Shown here: piece after piece, positions 46,914 to 55,801 of the stretch
How positions within the stretch are numbered: position 1 is the first letter of the stretch
Layout: each line of letters opens with the position of its first letter
Assembly: GCA_035293985.1 (NCBI GenBank)
Contig: DATGLS010000052.1
Span: 248,001 to 312,000 of the forward strand
DNA length: 64,000 nt
Reading direction: 5' to 3'
Origin: JAVDCA01 sp035293985
GTDB lineage: Bacteria; Pseudomonadota; Alphaproteobacteria; Rhizobiales; Xanthobacteraceae
Translations under genes and position numbers: made by a program
Notes under the pieces: model-generated
Told to the model about the DNA's origin: nothing
Database searches by the model: none
The model's input: only the letters and a program-made list of their open reading frames with translations

Positions 46914-47019
46914 GGCAATTCTCCGATAATTGAAAACAACCGAGATATCGACCCCATCCGTCATTGGCGTGAAGCCACCTCGGTTGAGCGCAACCTAGTC
47001 GCAAGGCGAGATTCATGCG

Positions 47020-47033
47020 GTGCGAAATCGCAC
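47020..47033. promoter_or_regulatory. GTGCGAAATCGCAC inverted repeat upstream of the first cyclase
   Basis: A perfect 5-bp inverted repeat, 228 bp before the cyclase start and 106 bp before the divergent small secreted gene. It is flanked by CACTGCGCGAA, which is also conserved at 51510. Confidence 0.6.
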
Positions 47034-47261
47034 TGCGCGAATATCGCTACCTGCAGTAGTCACAATGCCACGATGCTGCCGGCGCTTCATCCGAGCACCC
47101 CGATCCGCGCCACCATGGCGCCCCGGTCACCTTTGCGTCGATGGCCGCAGAAGGGGAAAGATGCTAATCTTCCGGTGCGGCTGAATATCGTCGATCGCGT
47201 GATCCGGTGGCCTAGCGCGTCGGCGTGCTTGGTTCCGGGAGCCACGTTCGAGCGTCAATCC

Positions 47262-50200
47262 ATGCGCGCAGTCGACCGCTTGCTCGAACGAGTGGGGTTG
47301 ACGCAATACGCCCATCTCTTTGCCGACCGGCAGATCGACCTCGACGATCTGGTGAACCTCAGCGAGCGCGACCTCGAAGGGCTCGGGCTCGCCTCAGCCG
47401 CCCGACGGACGCTTCTGCAGGAGATAGGGCGGCTCGCTGCCGAGCGTGCGTCATCGGTCGCGCCGGCTGCAGTCTATCCGACGGATGCCGAACGTCGGCA
47501 GCTGACGCTGATGTTCTGCGATCTCGTCGATTCGGTGAGACTGTCGAACCGGCTCGATCCCGAGGACTTGCGCGATGTGATCACAGCCTATCAGCGCGCC
47601 TGCACCGAGGCGATCCAGCGCTATGGCGGCTACGTGGCCCGCTACGTCGGCGACGGCATTCTCGCCTTCTTCGGCTACCCGACCGCGCACGAGGACGACG
47701 CGGAGCGCGCCGTGCGTGCCGGCCGCGACCTGATCGAGGCCGTCACGAAGCTCAGTGCCGACATGCGCAGCCTGCCGGGACTCGCGCTCGAGGTGCGCAT
47801 CGGCATCGCAACCGGCCTCGTGGTGGTCGGCGACGTCGCGGGCGGCGGCGTGATCGAGCGTGATGCCGTCGCGGGCGAAGCTGCCAATCTCGCATCGAGG
47901 CTGCAGGGGCTGGCCCGGCCGAACGGCATCGTGGTGTCGGCACTGACGCGGACAATTGCGGCAGAAGCGTTCGAATACCGCGACCTCGGCCACCAAGCCA
48001 TAAAAGGGTTCGCCGCGCCGGTCGCGGCCTATGAGATCGTTGCCGAACGCGATGTCAGTCGCCTGGAGGCGCGCAGTGCCGCGCAGACCGAGTTCGTCGA
48101 TCGCGAGACCGAGATCGAAACCATGCTGCAGTGCTGGGAGCGAGCGGCTGCCGGGAATGGACAAATACTGGTCGTGTCCGGAGAGGCCGGCATCGGCAAG
48201 TCGCGCTTCATCGCGGAAGCCTGCGCGCGCATCCCGCGGCTCGAATCCGCGAGCGAGAATACCCTGACCTTCCAGTGTGCTCCGTACCACGCGAACAGCG
48301 CGCTTTATCCGATCGTCCGACAGCTGACGCGCCTCGCCGGAATCAGCCGGTCCGACACTGATCAGGACAAGACCAGGAAACTCGACAGGCTCATCCGTCG
48401 GCCGTTGCACGACCATGATCGGACAATGTCGCTGATCGCCGAGCTGCTCGGGATCAAGGACACCGCGCGCTACGCACAGGTTTCCGGAAGCTCACAGGAA
48501 AAACGAGAGCTGATGATCGAGGCGCTGATCGACTGGTGCACGTCGCATTTGTCGGAACGAACGCTGATCATCGTCTTCGAGGACGCGCAGTGGATCGATC
48601 CGACATCGCGGATGTTTCTGCGGCGCCTGGCAGACTGGGCCGAGAGACGCCGCGTCCTTCTCGTCATAACGGAGCGAAATGCTTCGGGCTCCGGCACGGC
48701 GACGATGTTCAGCGAAATTCGCTCGCTACCCACGGGCTTGCCGAAGCCTTCGCGCGTGACCTTCTGCGAAATCGGCGAGCTGTCTCAATCGCACGTTCGA
48801 CAGCTGATAGCCGCCGCGGCGCAGGGCAGCGTCATGTCCGCGGCCGAGACCGGCGCTATTTTGGACAAGTCCGCCGGCCTTCCACTGTATGTCGAGGAGC
48901 TGACCAGAAGCTTCCTGCACACCAGGGGTTCATTTGAGGCGCAAGGGACGAGCCGCGCAAGGTCTTTAGCCGTGCCGCACACGATCAACGACGCATTGAT
49001 GGCTCGATTGGATCAATTGGGCCATGCGAAAGAGATTGCGCAATACGCCTCGGCGATCGGGCAGGAATTCCCTCTCAAGCTGCTGGCAAAGATCACGACG
49101 AATTCCCCCGATCAGGTGATCCCGCATCTCAACGCCCTGGTGGAATCGGGCATCGTCGTCCCGAGCGACGCCGCTTCCGATGTCTATCGTTTCAAGCACG
49201 CGCTGATCCGCGACATTGCCTATCATTCGTTGCTCAACCGCGTTCGTCGGGATCTCCACCTCAAGATCGCCACCGAATTGGCGGACCCGGCGGAAGCCTC
49301 GGCGGCCGACCTCGTTGCGCAACACTATTCGCTCGGCGGAGCGTATAGCCAGGCTATCGAGCACTGGCGACGCGGCGCCACCGATGCGATTGCCCGATCG
49401 GCCCACGAGGAGGCGCTGGGCATGCTGGTCTCGGCTTTCGATGATTTTCGCAATCTCGGCGACGCAGGTTCGCCTCTTTTGGAGCTCGATCTGGTCCTTG
49501 CTCAGGCGACCGCACTGCGCTCGATTCGTGGCTACTCCGCCGCCGAGGTGCGCGAGCGCCTGGTGCGGGCGCGAGATCTCGCGCGCATCACCGACAGCGG
49601 CGAGAAGCGGTTCAACATCGAATGGGGTTTGTTTCAACACAACATCGTGCGCGCCCAGATCGCGGAAGCACGCGAGATCGCGATTGGTCTCTACGATCTC
49701 GCCGAACGCCATCCTGGCCGGCCCCTCATCGACGCGCATGTCGCCAATGGCATGATTGCATTCGTGAGCGGCGAGTTCGCGCGCGCCAGAGACCTGTTCG
49801 AAAAAGGCCTCGATCTCGGCGAACCGCTGGCGGATGAGCCGCATTTCCTGACTCATGGGCAGAATCCGGGCCTGTTCTGCCTGTCCTATCTGGCCCACAC
49901 CCTGTGCTTTCTCGGCGACCTCGATCGCGCCAAGGCCGCGATCAAGCGCAGCCTTGCAATTGCCGAAGCGCGTGCACGCGACCCCGCGCATATCTACAGC
50001 CTGGTGAATGCCCTGACGTTCGCAGTACGCGTGCATCAATTCTGCGGCGACATCGTCGCAGAGCGGCGGTTAGCGGAAAGAGTCATGGATATCGCGCGAC
50101 GCAATCATTACACCTACTACGAGGCACTGAGCCGCTGTCATCTGGGCTGGGTCATCGGCGCCGAAGGCCGTCTCTCCGAGGGGATCGACCAGATGATCGA

Positions 50201-50645
50201 CGGGATGGCCGCCCTGGACAGGACCGGCACCCTGTTGGCGAGCCCCGGTTTTTATGCGCTTCTCTCCGAATTGTGCCTCCGTGCGAATCGCCTTGCCGAG
50301 GCGAACGAAGCCCTCACGCGTGCCGCCAGCCCGGTCCGTCCATTGACGTGGGACGCGGAAATCGAGAGGCTGCGCGGCGATTTGTTGGCGCTACAGTCTC
50401 AGCCCGATCTGGAAGCGGCGGAAGCGGCCTATCGGGCGAGCGTCGCGATCGCGACCGGCCAAAACGCGCGCTGGCTGGTGCTCAAGACGGGATTGAGCCT
50501 GTCTCGGCTTTTGCGGCGCACCGATCGTGCGCACGAAGCTCGCAAAATTCTCGAGCAAAGCCTGATGCACTTGCCTGATGGGTTGAAGTTGCCGGAGGTT
50601 CAAAGCGCACGAGCGACGATCAGGGAATTAGCCGCCGAGGACTGA
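47262..50645 (+). CDS. SAM / class III nucleotidyl cyclase / STAND ATPase / TPR protein, copy 1
   Basis: A 1127-residue soluble multidomain protein. Residues 1-60 form a SAM domain (LLERVGLTQYAHLFADRQID). Residues about 78-255 are a class III cyclase: metal Asp87 in FCDLVDS, Asp131 in GDGILAFFG, and the transition-state pair Asn209 and Arg213 in GEAANLASRL are present, while the purine-selecting Lys position is Arg127 in VARYVGD. Residues about 275-480 are a STAND-type ATPase with P-loop GEAGIGKS (307-314) and Walker B EDAQWIDP (440-447). Helical TPR-like repeats fill about 650 to the end. Such proteins occur in rhizobia and likely make cAMP under control of the ATPase-TPR sensor; the signal is unknown. 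The start lacks a ribosome-binding site, as in copy 2. Confidence 0.88.
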   Translation: MRAVDRLLERVGLTQYAHLFADRQIDLDDLVNLSERDLEGLGLASAARRTLLQEIGRLAAERASSVAPAAVYPTDAERRQLTLMFCDLVDSVRLSNRLDPEDLRDVITAYQRACTEAIQRYGGYVARYVGDGILAFFGYPTAHEDDAERAVRAGRDLIEAVTKLSADMRSLPGLALEVRIGIATGLVVVGDVAGGGVIERDAVAGEAANLASRLQGLARPNGIVVSALTRTIAAEAFEYRDLGHQAIKGFAAPVAAYEIVAERDVSRLEARSAAQTEFVDRETEIETMLQCWERAAAGNGQILVVSGEAGIGKSRFIAEACARIPRLESASENTLTFQCAPYHANSALYPIVRQLTRLAGISRSDTDQDKTRKLDRLIRRPLHDHDRTMSLIAELLGIKDTARYAQVSGSSQEKRELMIEALIDWCTSHLSERTLIIVFEDAQWIDPTSRMFLRRLADWAERRRVLLVITERNASGSGTATMFSEIRSLPTGLPKPSRVTFCEIGELSQSHVRQLIAAAAQGSVMSAAETGAILDKSAGLPLYVEELTRSFLHTRGSFEAQGTSRARSLAVPHTINDALMARLDQLGHAKEIAQYASAIGQEFPLKLLAKITTNSPDQVIPHLNALVESGIVVPSDAASDVYRFKHALIRDIAYHSLLNRVRRDLHLKIATELADPAEASAADLVAQHYSLGGAYSQAIEHWRRGATDAIARSAHEEALGMLVSAFDDFRNLGDAGSPLLELDLVLAQATALRSIRGYSAAEVRERLVRARDLARITDSGEKRFNIEWGLFQHNIVRAQIAEAREIAIGLYDLAERHPGRPLIDAHVANGMIAFVSGEFARARDLFEKGLDLGEPLADEPHFLTHGQNPGLFCLSYLAHTLCFLGDLDRAKAAIKRSLAIAEARARDPAHIYSLVNALTFAVRVHQFCGDIVAERRLAERVMDIARRNHYTYYEALSRCHLGWVIGAEGRLSEGIDQMIDGMAALDRTGTLLASPGFYALLSELCLRANRLAEANEALTRAASPVRPLTWDAEIERLRGDLLALQSQPDLEAAEAAYRASVAIATGQNARWLVLKTGLSLSRLLRRTDRAHEARKILEQSLMHLPDGLKLPEVQSARATIRELAAED

Positions 50646-50708
50646 TTGTCGTGCAGTTTACGATTTGCCTCGACGTGAAAATCAACTTCGAACGGAGGAG
50701 ATTGAACT

Positions 50709-51308
50709 ATGGGTTGCTGGACAAGGCCCGGGCACCACGGTGCAAAAGGCCCTATTCCCTACTGGTTGGACCGGATCTCACTCGGTCCGGGAGCGCATGC
50801 ACGCCTTTTCGCTTTGCTCGAAGCGATGAGAAGCATCCGCCCGAGCTATCATGGCCTCGAAACCGTGTTCGATACCCATCTCGCGTCGCACGTCGCCGCC
50901 GATGCGACATTCAGACGACATCTGCGCGAGTACCTGGCAAAGAATTGGTTCAGCGACGGCCGCGACTCGTATTTTCCGGGCCAGAAGGTAGCGCAAAAAT
51001 ATGCCGAGGGGGTGATCAAGACGCTGGAGCTCGCGCTCAATGGAAAGCCGCACCCGGTCCCGATCAATGCATGGTGGATCATACAGCCCGAAGCGGACGT
51101 CAGGATGCTCACGCTGGCCGACGTCGATCATAGCGGCGTGACGGTGAGCAGCAGCGTCACCCTGCTGATTTGCACGCCCATGCCGCCAATCACAGGAGCG
51201 CCGAGCACGAGATGCCTGTGGGGTGACGCCGAGGCATGGGTGACCGAGCATGACGGCGATGCCGTCGTCGTCCGCCAGATCGAAAAGGAAGTCAGGCGCG
51301 GCGGCTAA
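50709..51308 (+). CDS. Companion protein of the cyclase cassette, copy 1
   Basis: A 199-residue soluble protein that I do not recognise. It begins MGCWTRPGHHGAKGPIPYWL, without a signal peptide. Conserved with the copy at 55214: GPIPYWL, YFPGQKVAQKYAEGVIKTLE, LNGKPHPVPINAWWIIQP, and VTVSSSVTLLICTPMPP, interleaved with variable residues. The core reads as an alternating beta structure closing with an IEKEV tail. A strong ribosome-binding site (GGAGGAG) lies before the ATG, and the gap to the cyclase stop is 63 bases, so it is cotranscribed. A target or regulator of the cyclase is an inference from the conserved pairing. Confidence 0.75.
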   Translation: MGCWTRPGHHGAKGPIPYWLDRISLGPGAHARLFALLEAMRSIRPSYHGLETVFDTHLASHVAADATFRRHLREYLAKNWFSDGRDSYFPGQKVAQKYAEGVIKTLELALNGKPHPVPINAWWIIQPEADVRMLTLADVDHSGVTVSSSVTLLICTPMPPITGAPSTRCLWGDAEAWVTEHDGDAVVVRQIEKEVRRGG

Positions 51309-51760
51309 GTCGGGGTGTACGGGCTGCGGTCCGCGACCCAGCGTCGTGCAGCATCCCTGTGTTCCTGCAGAGCCTCATCGTTGCGGCCGCGGCGCCGACA
51401 TTGATCGCGCGCCACCGCCGCCTCGTGCGGCGCCATCGAAGTGCCGGCCAGGCCTCCATGAAGCACATCTCTGTTGCGCCGCAACCAGGCGAAACAGGAC
51501 TTTCATGTAGTGCGAAAACGCACTCCGCGAGCATCTCGACCTGCGGTAGTGCTGATGTCAAGATGTCGCTGCCTCACCCCAGCACCCGAACCCGCGCGCC
51601 AACCTGCGCCACGATGGCGCGCCCGTCGCCTTTGTGGCGATGGCCGCAAATCGGGAGATATGTTATTGGTTGCGTGCGGCTGAATGCCGCCAAGGGCACG
51701 ATCCGGGGGCGCGGCGCGTCGAGGTGCCGGGATCGAAGGGCGACGTTCGGGCATCAACCC
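51309..51760. promoter_or_regulatory. Inter-cassette region with the second operator
   Basis: About 450 bases between the cassettes. GTGCGAAAACGCAC at 51510-51523, with CACTCCGCGA, repeats the 5' signal of copy 1, and a GCGATGGCCGCA box and TGCGGCTGAAT box follow as in copy 1. The part 51309-51500 has a GTSMAPHEAAVARDQC-like minus-strand frame with no clear gene. Confidence 0.55.
51510..51523. promoter_or_regulatory. GTGCGAAAACGCAC inverted repeat upstream of the second cyclase
   Basis: Identical to the site at 45634-45647, 237 bp before the cyclase start at 51761. The flanks match those of the 47020 site. Confidence 0.6.
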
Positions 51761-54700
51761 ATGAGCGAAGTGGAGCGCGTGCTCGGCCGTGTCGGGTTGA
51801 CGCGATACGCCAATCTCTTGCAAGAGCGAAACATCGATCTCGACGGCTTGATGAACCTCACTGAGCGCGACCTGGAAGGGCTCGGATTCCCTGCGGGCGC
51901 GCGCCGAACGCTGCTGCAGGAGATCCGGCGGCTCGTCGCCGAGCACGACGCACCGCTGCCGCTGATCCATCCGGTGGGCGCCGAGCGGCGTCAGCTGACA
52001 CTGATGTTTTGCGATCTCGTCGATTCGGTCGGACTGGCCAATCGGCTGGACCCCGAAGATCTGCGCGACGTGATCGCCGCCTATCAGCGCGCCTGCACCC
52101 AGTCGATCCGGCGCTACGACGGCCACGTCGCGCGCTACGTCGGCGACGGGATCCTCGCCTTCTTCGGCTATCCGACCGCGCACGAGGACGACGCCGAGCG
52201 CGGCGTGCGCGCCGGCCGCGACCTGATCGAGGCCGTCTCCCGCCTCAACGCTGATCTCGCCCAGCTCGAAGGGTTCGAGCTCAAGGCGCGCATCGGCATC
52301 GCGACCGGGCTCGTCGTCGTGGGCGACGTCGCGGCGGGCGGCGTGGTCGAGCGGGATGCCGTGGCGGGCGAGGCCGCGAACCTCGCCTCGCGCCTGCAGG
52401 GCCTCGCCCGGCCGAACAGCATCGTGGTGTCGGCGCTTACGCGCCACATCGCCGCCGAGGCGTTCGAATATCGCGACCTCGGCCGACAGACCCTCAAGGG
52501 TTTCGATGCGCCCGTCTCGGCTTACGAGATCGTCGGCGAGCGCGAGGTGAGCCGCCTCGAGGCGCGCAGCGGCGCGCCGACGCCCTTCATCGATCGCGAG
52601 CGCGAGACTGCGATCATGCTCGGCTGCTGGCAGCGCGCCGCCGCGGGCGAGGGCCAGGTGCTGGTGGTCTCCGGCGAGGCCGGCGTCGGCAAGTCGCGCG
52701 TCATCGCCGAGGTATGCGCGCGCATCCGGCGTCTGGAATCCACGACCGACACGCCGCTGATCTTCCAGTGCGCTCCCTATCACGCGAACAGCGCGCTCTA
52801 TCCGGTCGTGCGCCAGCTCACGCGGCTCGCCGGAATCGAGCGATCCGACGCCGATCCGGACAAATTCGACAAGATCGACGGGCTCATACGCCGGTCGCTG
52901 CGCGAACCCGGGCAGGCGCCCGCGCTCATCGCCGAGCTGCTGGGCATCAAGGCCAACGAGCGCTATCGTCCGGTTCCCGGCGGTTCGCAGGAAAAGCGCG
53001 ACCTTCTGATCGATGCGCTGATCGATTGGTGCGCTTCGCGCGTGTCCGATCATACGCTGATCATCATTGTCGAGGATGCGCAGTGGATCGACCCGACATC
53101 GCGATTATTCCTGCGCCGCCTCGCCGATTGGGCGAAGGATGTCCGCGTTCTGATCATCATAACCGTCAGAAGCGGGGCTGACGCCAACCTGGGGGCGATC
53201 TTCGGCGAGGCCCGTGCCCCCGAGAGCGGCGGAAATATCGCGCCGCGCATGAGCTTTTGCCAGATCGCCGAGCTTTCCCAATCACACGTGCGGCAGCTGA
53301 TAACCGTGGCCGCAAGGGATCGCGCGCTGTCGGCCGCGGAAATGCACGACCTTTTAGAGAAATCCGCCGGTTTGCCATTATACGTTGAGGAATTAACAAA
53401 AAGCTTGCTTCAGGCAAGGGAGATATCGGATGCCCACGGACAAACCCGCACGCGCGCTTTCGCCGTGCCCCACACGATCAGCGATGCTCTGATGGCCCGC
53501 CTCGATCAACTTGGCCGCGCGAAAGAGATCGCGCAGCACGCCGCGGTGATCGGCCAGGAGTTCTCCCTGGGCCTGCTCACGCGCATCACCACCAACTCGG
53601 CCGACGAGCTAGTCTCGCACCTCAACTCGCTGGTCGACACCGGGATCGTCGCCCCGAGCGACGCCGCGACCGATGCCTATCAGTTCAGGCACGCGCTGAT
53701 CCGCGATATCGCCTATCACTCGCTGCTCAACCGGACGCGCCGGGCCATTCACCTGAAGATCGCCAACGAGCTGGCGCAGTCGCCGCCGGAGGTCGCGGGG
53801 GCGAGCGACGACGTCATCGCGCAGCATTTCTCCCTCGGCGGCGAGCATCGCCAGGCGATCGACCACTGGCGCCGCGGCGCGACGGACGCGATTGCGCGGT
53901 CGGCGCACGAAGAGGCGCTCGGCATGCTCGATTCCGCTTTCGACGACTTCAGCAAGGCGCAGGGCGACGACTTGCCGGCCGTGGAGCTCGACCTGGTGCT
54001 CGCCCACGGAATGGCACTGCGCTCGATCCGCGGTTACTCGGCTCCCGAGGTCAAGGAGCGGTTGCTCCGGGCGCGCGAGCTCGGTGAGACGACCAAAAGC
54101 GACGACAAGCAGTTCAACGTCCAATGGGGCCTGTTTCAACACAGCATCGTTCGTGCCGAGATCGATGTGGCGCGGGCGATCGCCGCGAATCTTTTCGATC
54201 TGGCGGAGCGTCACGCCGACCGACCGATCGTGGACGCCTATATTGCCAATGGCATGGTGGCGCATGCGCTCGGCAATTTCGAGCAGGCGAGGACGCTGTT
54301 CGAGAAAGGTCTGGAGCTCAGCAATCCCGAGACGGATCCACCCCACTTCTTGACGCATGGACAGAACCCCGGATTGTTCTGCCTTTCCTATCTCGCCTAC
54401 AACCTTTGCTTTCTCGGATACTTCGACCTCGCAAAATCAACGATCGAGCGCAGCGTCGCAATCGCGGAAGCTCGCGCGCGCGATCCCGCCCATATCTATG
54501 GATATGTCAACGCGTTGACCTTTGCGGTCCGCGTCCATCAGTTCTGCGGGGATATCGCTTCGCAGCGGCAACTGATCGAAAAGGTGGTGGATATTTCCCG
54601 CCGCAATCATTATACCTACTACGAGTCATTGAGCAGTTGTCATTTGGGTTGGGTGATAGGCGCCGAGGGGCACCTGTCCGAGGGCATTGATCAAATGATC

Positions 54701-55141
54701 GCAGGCATCGCCGCGTTGGAGATCGCCGGGACCATCCTGGGGCTGCCCGCATTTTACACGTTTCTGGCGGAACTTTGCATCCGCGCCAACCGCCTGTCCG
54801 AGGCTGAAGCCGCGCTCGCGCGGGCGATCGAGACGAACGGCCTTGCACGGTGGGGCGCCGAAATCGAAAGGCTTCGCGGCGACATGCTGCTCGCACAACC
54901 GCAGCCGAATCTGCAGGCCGCGGAAACGGCCTACCGATCGAGCATGACGATGGCCAGCCGGCAGAATGCGCATTCGGTGATGCTCAAGGCGGGCCTGAGC
55001 CTTTCTCGATTGGTCCAAGACGCGGGGCGACCGCAGGAGGCGCGCGGAATCCTCGAAGGGTGTCTGGCGGGACTGCCCGACGGGGTCGATGCGCAGGCGG
55101 TGCAAGGCGTCCGGGCGGCGCTCGGCACGCTGGCGACCTGA
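51761..55141 (+). CDS. SAM / class III nucleotidyl cyclase / STAND ATPase / TPR protein, copy 2
   Basis: A 1126-residue paralogue of copy 1. SAM domain 1-60 (VLGRVGLTRYANLLQERNID), cyclase about 76-253 with Asp85 in FCDLVDS, GDGILAFFGYP and GEAANLASRL; the purine-site Lys position is again Arg (VARYVGD). The ATPase P-loop is GEAGVGKS (305-312) and its Walker B is VEDAQWIDP. The TPR-like region keeps FLTHGQNPGLFCLSYLAYN and EARARDPAHIYGYVNALTFA, both nearly as in copy 1. The copies align from end to end with few gaps, and differences are spread evenly. It has no ribosome-binding site but the same GCATCAACCCATG-type start. Confidence 0.88.
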   Translation: MSEVERVLGRVGLTRYANLLQERNIDLDGLMNLTERDLEGLGFPAGARRTLLQEIRRLVAEHDAPLPLIHPVGAERRQLTLMFCDLVDSVGLANRLDPEDLRDVIAAYQRACTQSIRRYDGHVARYVGDGILAFFGYPTAHEDDAERGVRAGRDLIEAVSRLNADLAQLEGFELKARIGIATGLVVVGDVAAGGVVERDAVAGEAANLASRLQGLARPNSIVVSALTRHIAAEAFEYRDLGRQTLKGFDAPVSAYEIVGEREVSRLEARSGAPTPFIDRERETAIMLGCWQRAAAGEGQVLVVSGEAGVGKSRVIAEVCARIRRLESTTDTPLIFQCAPYHANSALYPVVRQLTRLAGIERSDADPDKFDKIDGLIRRSLREPGQAPALIAELLGIKANERYRPVPGGSQEKRDLLIDALIDWCASRVSDHTLIIIVEDAQWIDPTSRLFLRRLADWAKDVRVLIIITVRSGADANLGAIFGEARAPESGGNIAPRMSFCQIAELSQSHVRQLITVAARDRALSAAEMHDLLEKSAGLPLYVEELTKSLLQAREISDAHGQTRTRAFAVPHTISDALMARLDQLGRAKEIAQHAAVIGQEFSLGLLTRITTNSADELVSHLNSLVDTGIVAPSDAATDAYQFRHALIRDIAYHSLLNRTRRAIHLKIANELAQSPPEVAGASDDVIAQHFSLGGEHRQAIDHWRRGATDAIARSAHEEALGMLDSAFDDFSKAQGDDLPAVELDLVLAHGMALRSIRGYSAPEVKERLLRARELGETTKSDDKQFNVQWGLFQHSIVRAEIDVARAIAANLFDLAERHADRPIVDAYIANGMVAHALGNFEQARTLFEKGLELSNPETDPPHFLTHGQNPGLFCLSYLAYNLCFLGYFDLAKSTIERSVAIAEARARDPAHIYGYVNALTFAVRVHQFCGDIASQRQLIEKVVDISRRNHYTYYESLSSCHLGWVIGAEGHLSEGIDQMIAGIAALEIAGTILGLPAFYTFLAELCIRANRLSEAEAALARAIETNGLARWGAEIERLRGDMLLAQPQPNLQAAETAYRSSMTMASRQNAHSVMLKAGLSLSRLVQDAGRPQEARGILEGCLAGLPDGVDAQAVQGVRAALGTLAT

Positions 55142-55213
55142 GATTATCGACGGCAAGCCGAGCCGCATCGCTCGGCATAAACCTGACGGCGAGCAAGGGG
55201 GAGGATTTGCATC

Positions 55214-55798
55214 ATGGCTTTTCACAGGAACGACAGTATCTGCGCCAGGGGCCCGGTTCCTTACTGGCTCGGCCAATGCTCCGTTGACATTCGCGCGGTC
55301 GAGCGGCTCACGGGCCTGCGCGATGCGATCAAGGGACTGGGTCCGACTTACGAGGGGCTGGAACGGGTGTTCGACGAGCACCTGGGAGCCCACTACTGTA
55401 ACAACGCCGACCTGCGGCGACGGATTGCCGAGCACCTGCGGCAGCATTGGTTCAACGATGCCGGCTACTTCCCGGGCCAGAAGGTCACGCAGATATACGC
55501 CGAGGGGGTCATCAAGACGATCGATCTGTCGCTGAACGGTCGACACCATCCGGTACCGATCAACGCGTGGTGGATCATCGATGAAGCCGGCAAAGTCGTC
55601 AGAATGCTGAACCTTGTCGAGGTCGACCGCAACGGCTCGACCGTGAGCAGCAGCGTCACGCTGCTGATCACGACACCGCGCCCGTCGACCGGGGACGCGC
55701 CGACCAGGACCTTGCTGTGGAGCGATTCCGCGGCGTGGGAAACAGCGCTGCGAGGCAATTTGGTCGTGACGCGGCAGATCGAGAACGAGGGCAAGTAG
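55214..55798 (+). CDS. Companion protein of the cyclase cassette, copy 2
   Basis: A 194-residue paralogue of the gene at 50709. Shared blocks: GPVPYWLGQ, YFPGQKVTQIYAEGVIKTID, LNGRHHPVPINAWWIIDE, and STVSSSVTLLITTPRPS. The two prolines, the tryptophan pair and the SSS are invariant. The N-terminus (MAFHRNDSICAR) and the C-terminus vary. GGGGGAGGAT precedes ATG 55214. The gene ends right where homology to a class II aldolase pseudogene starts on the other strand. Confidence 0.75.
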   Translation: MAFHRNDSICARGPVPYWLGQCSVDIRAVERLTGLRDAIKGLGPTYEGLERVFDEHLGAHYCNNADLRRRIAEHLRQHWFNDAGYFPGQKVTQIYAEGVIKTIDLSLNGRHHPVPINAWWIIDEAGKVVRMLNLVEVDRNGSTVSSSVTLLITTPRPSTGDAPTRTLLWSDSAAWETALRGNLVVTRQIENEGK

Positions 55799-55801
55799 GG
55801 C

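Larger units (their letters stand above)
47010..55798 (+). repeat. Tandem duplication of a two-gene cassette
   Basis: The block from about 47010 to 51308 (5' region, cyclase gene, companion gene) is repeated at about 51500 to 55798 with a period of 4490 bp. The 5' regions align (operator, GCGATGGCCGCA box, TGCGGCTGAAT box), the cyclase genes align over their full length, and the companions share a WWII block. The copies have drifted, so the duplication is old. Confidence 0.85.

Noticed and set aside
46002..47261. 420 codons upstream and in frame with cyclase copy 1
   Set aside because: They overlap the crp-like gene in another frame and the small secreted gene on the other strand. The duplicated copy starts at the equivalent of 47262.
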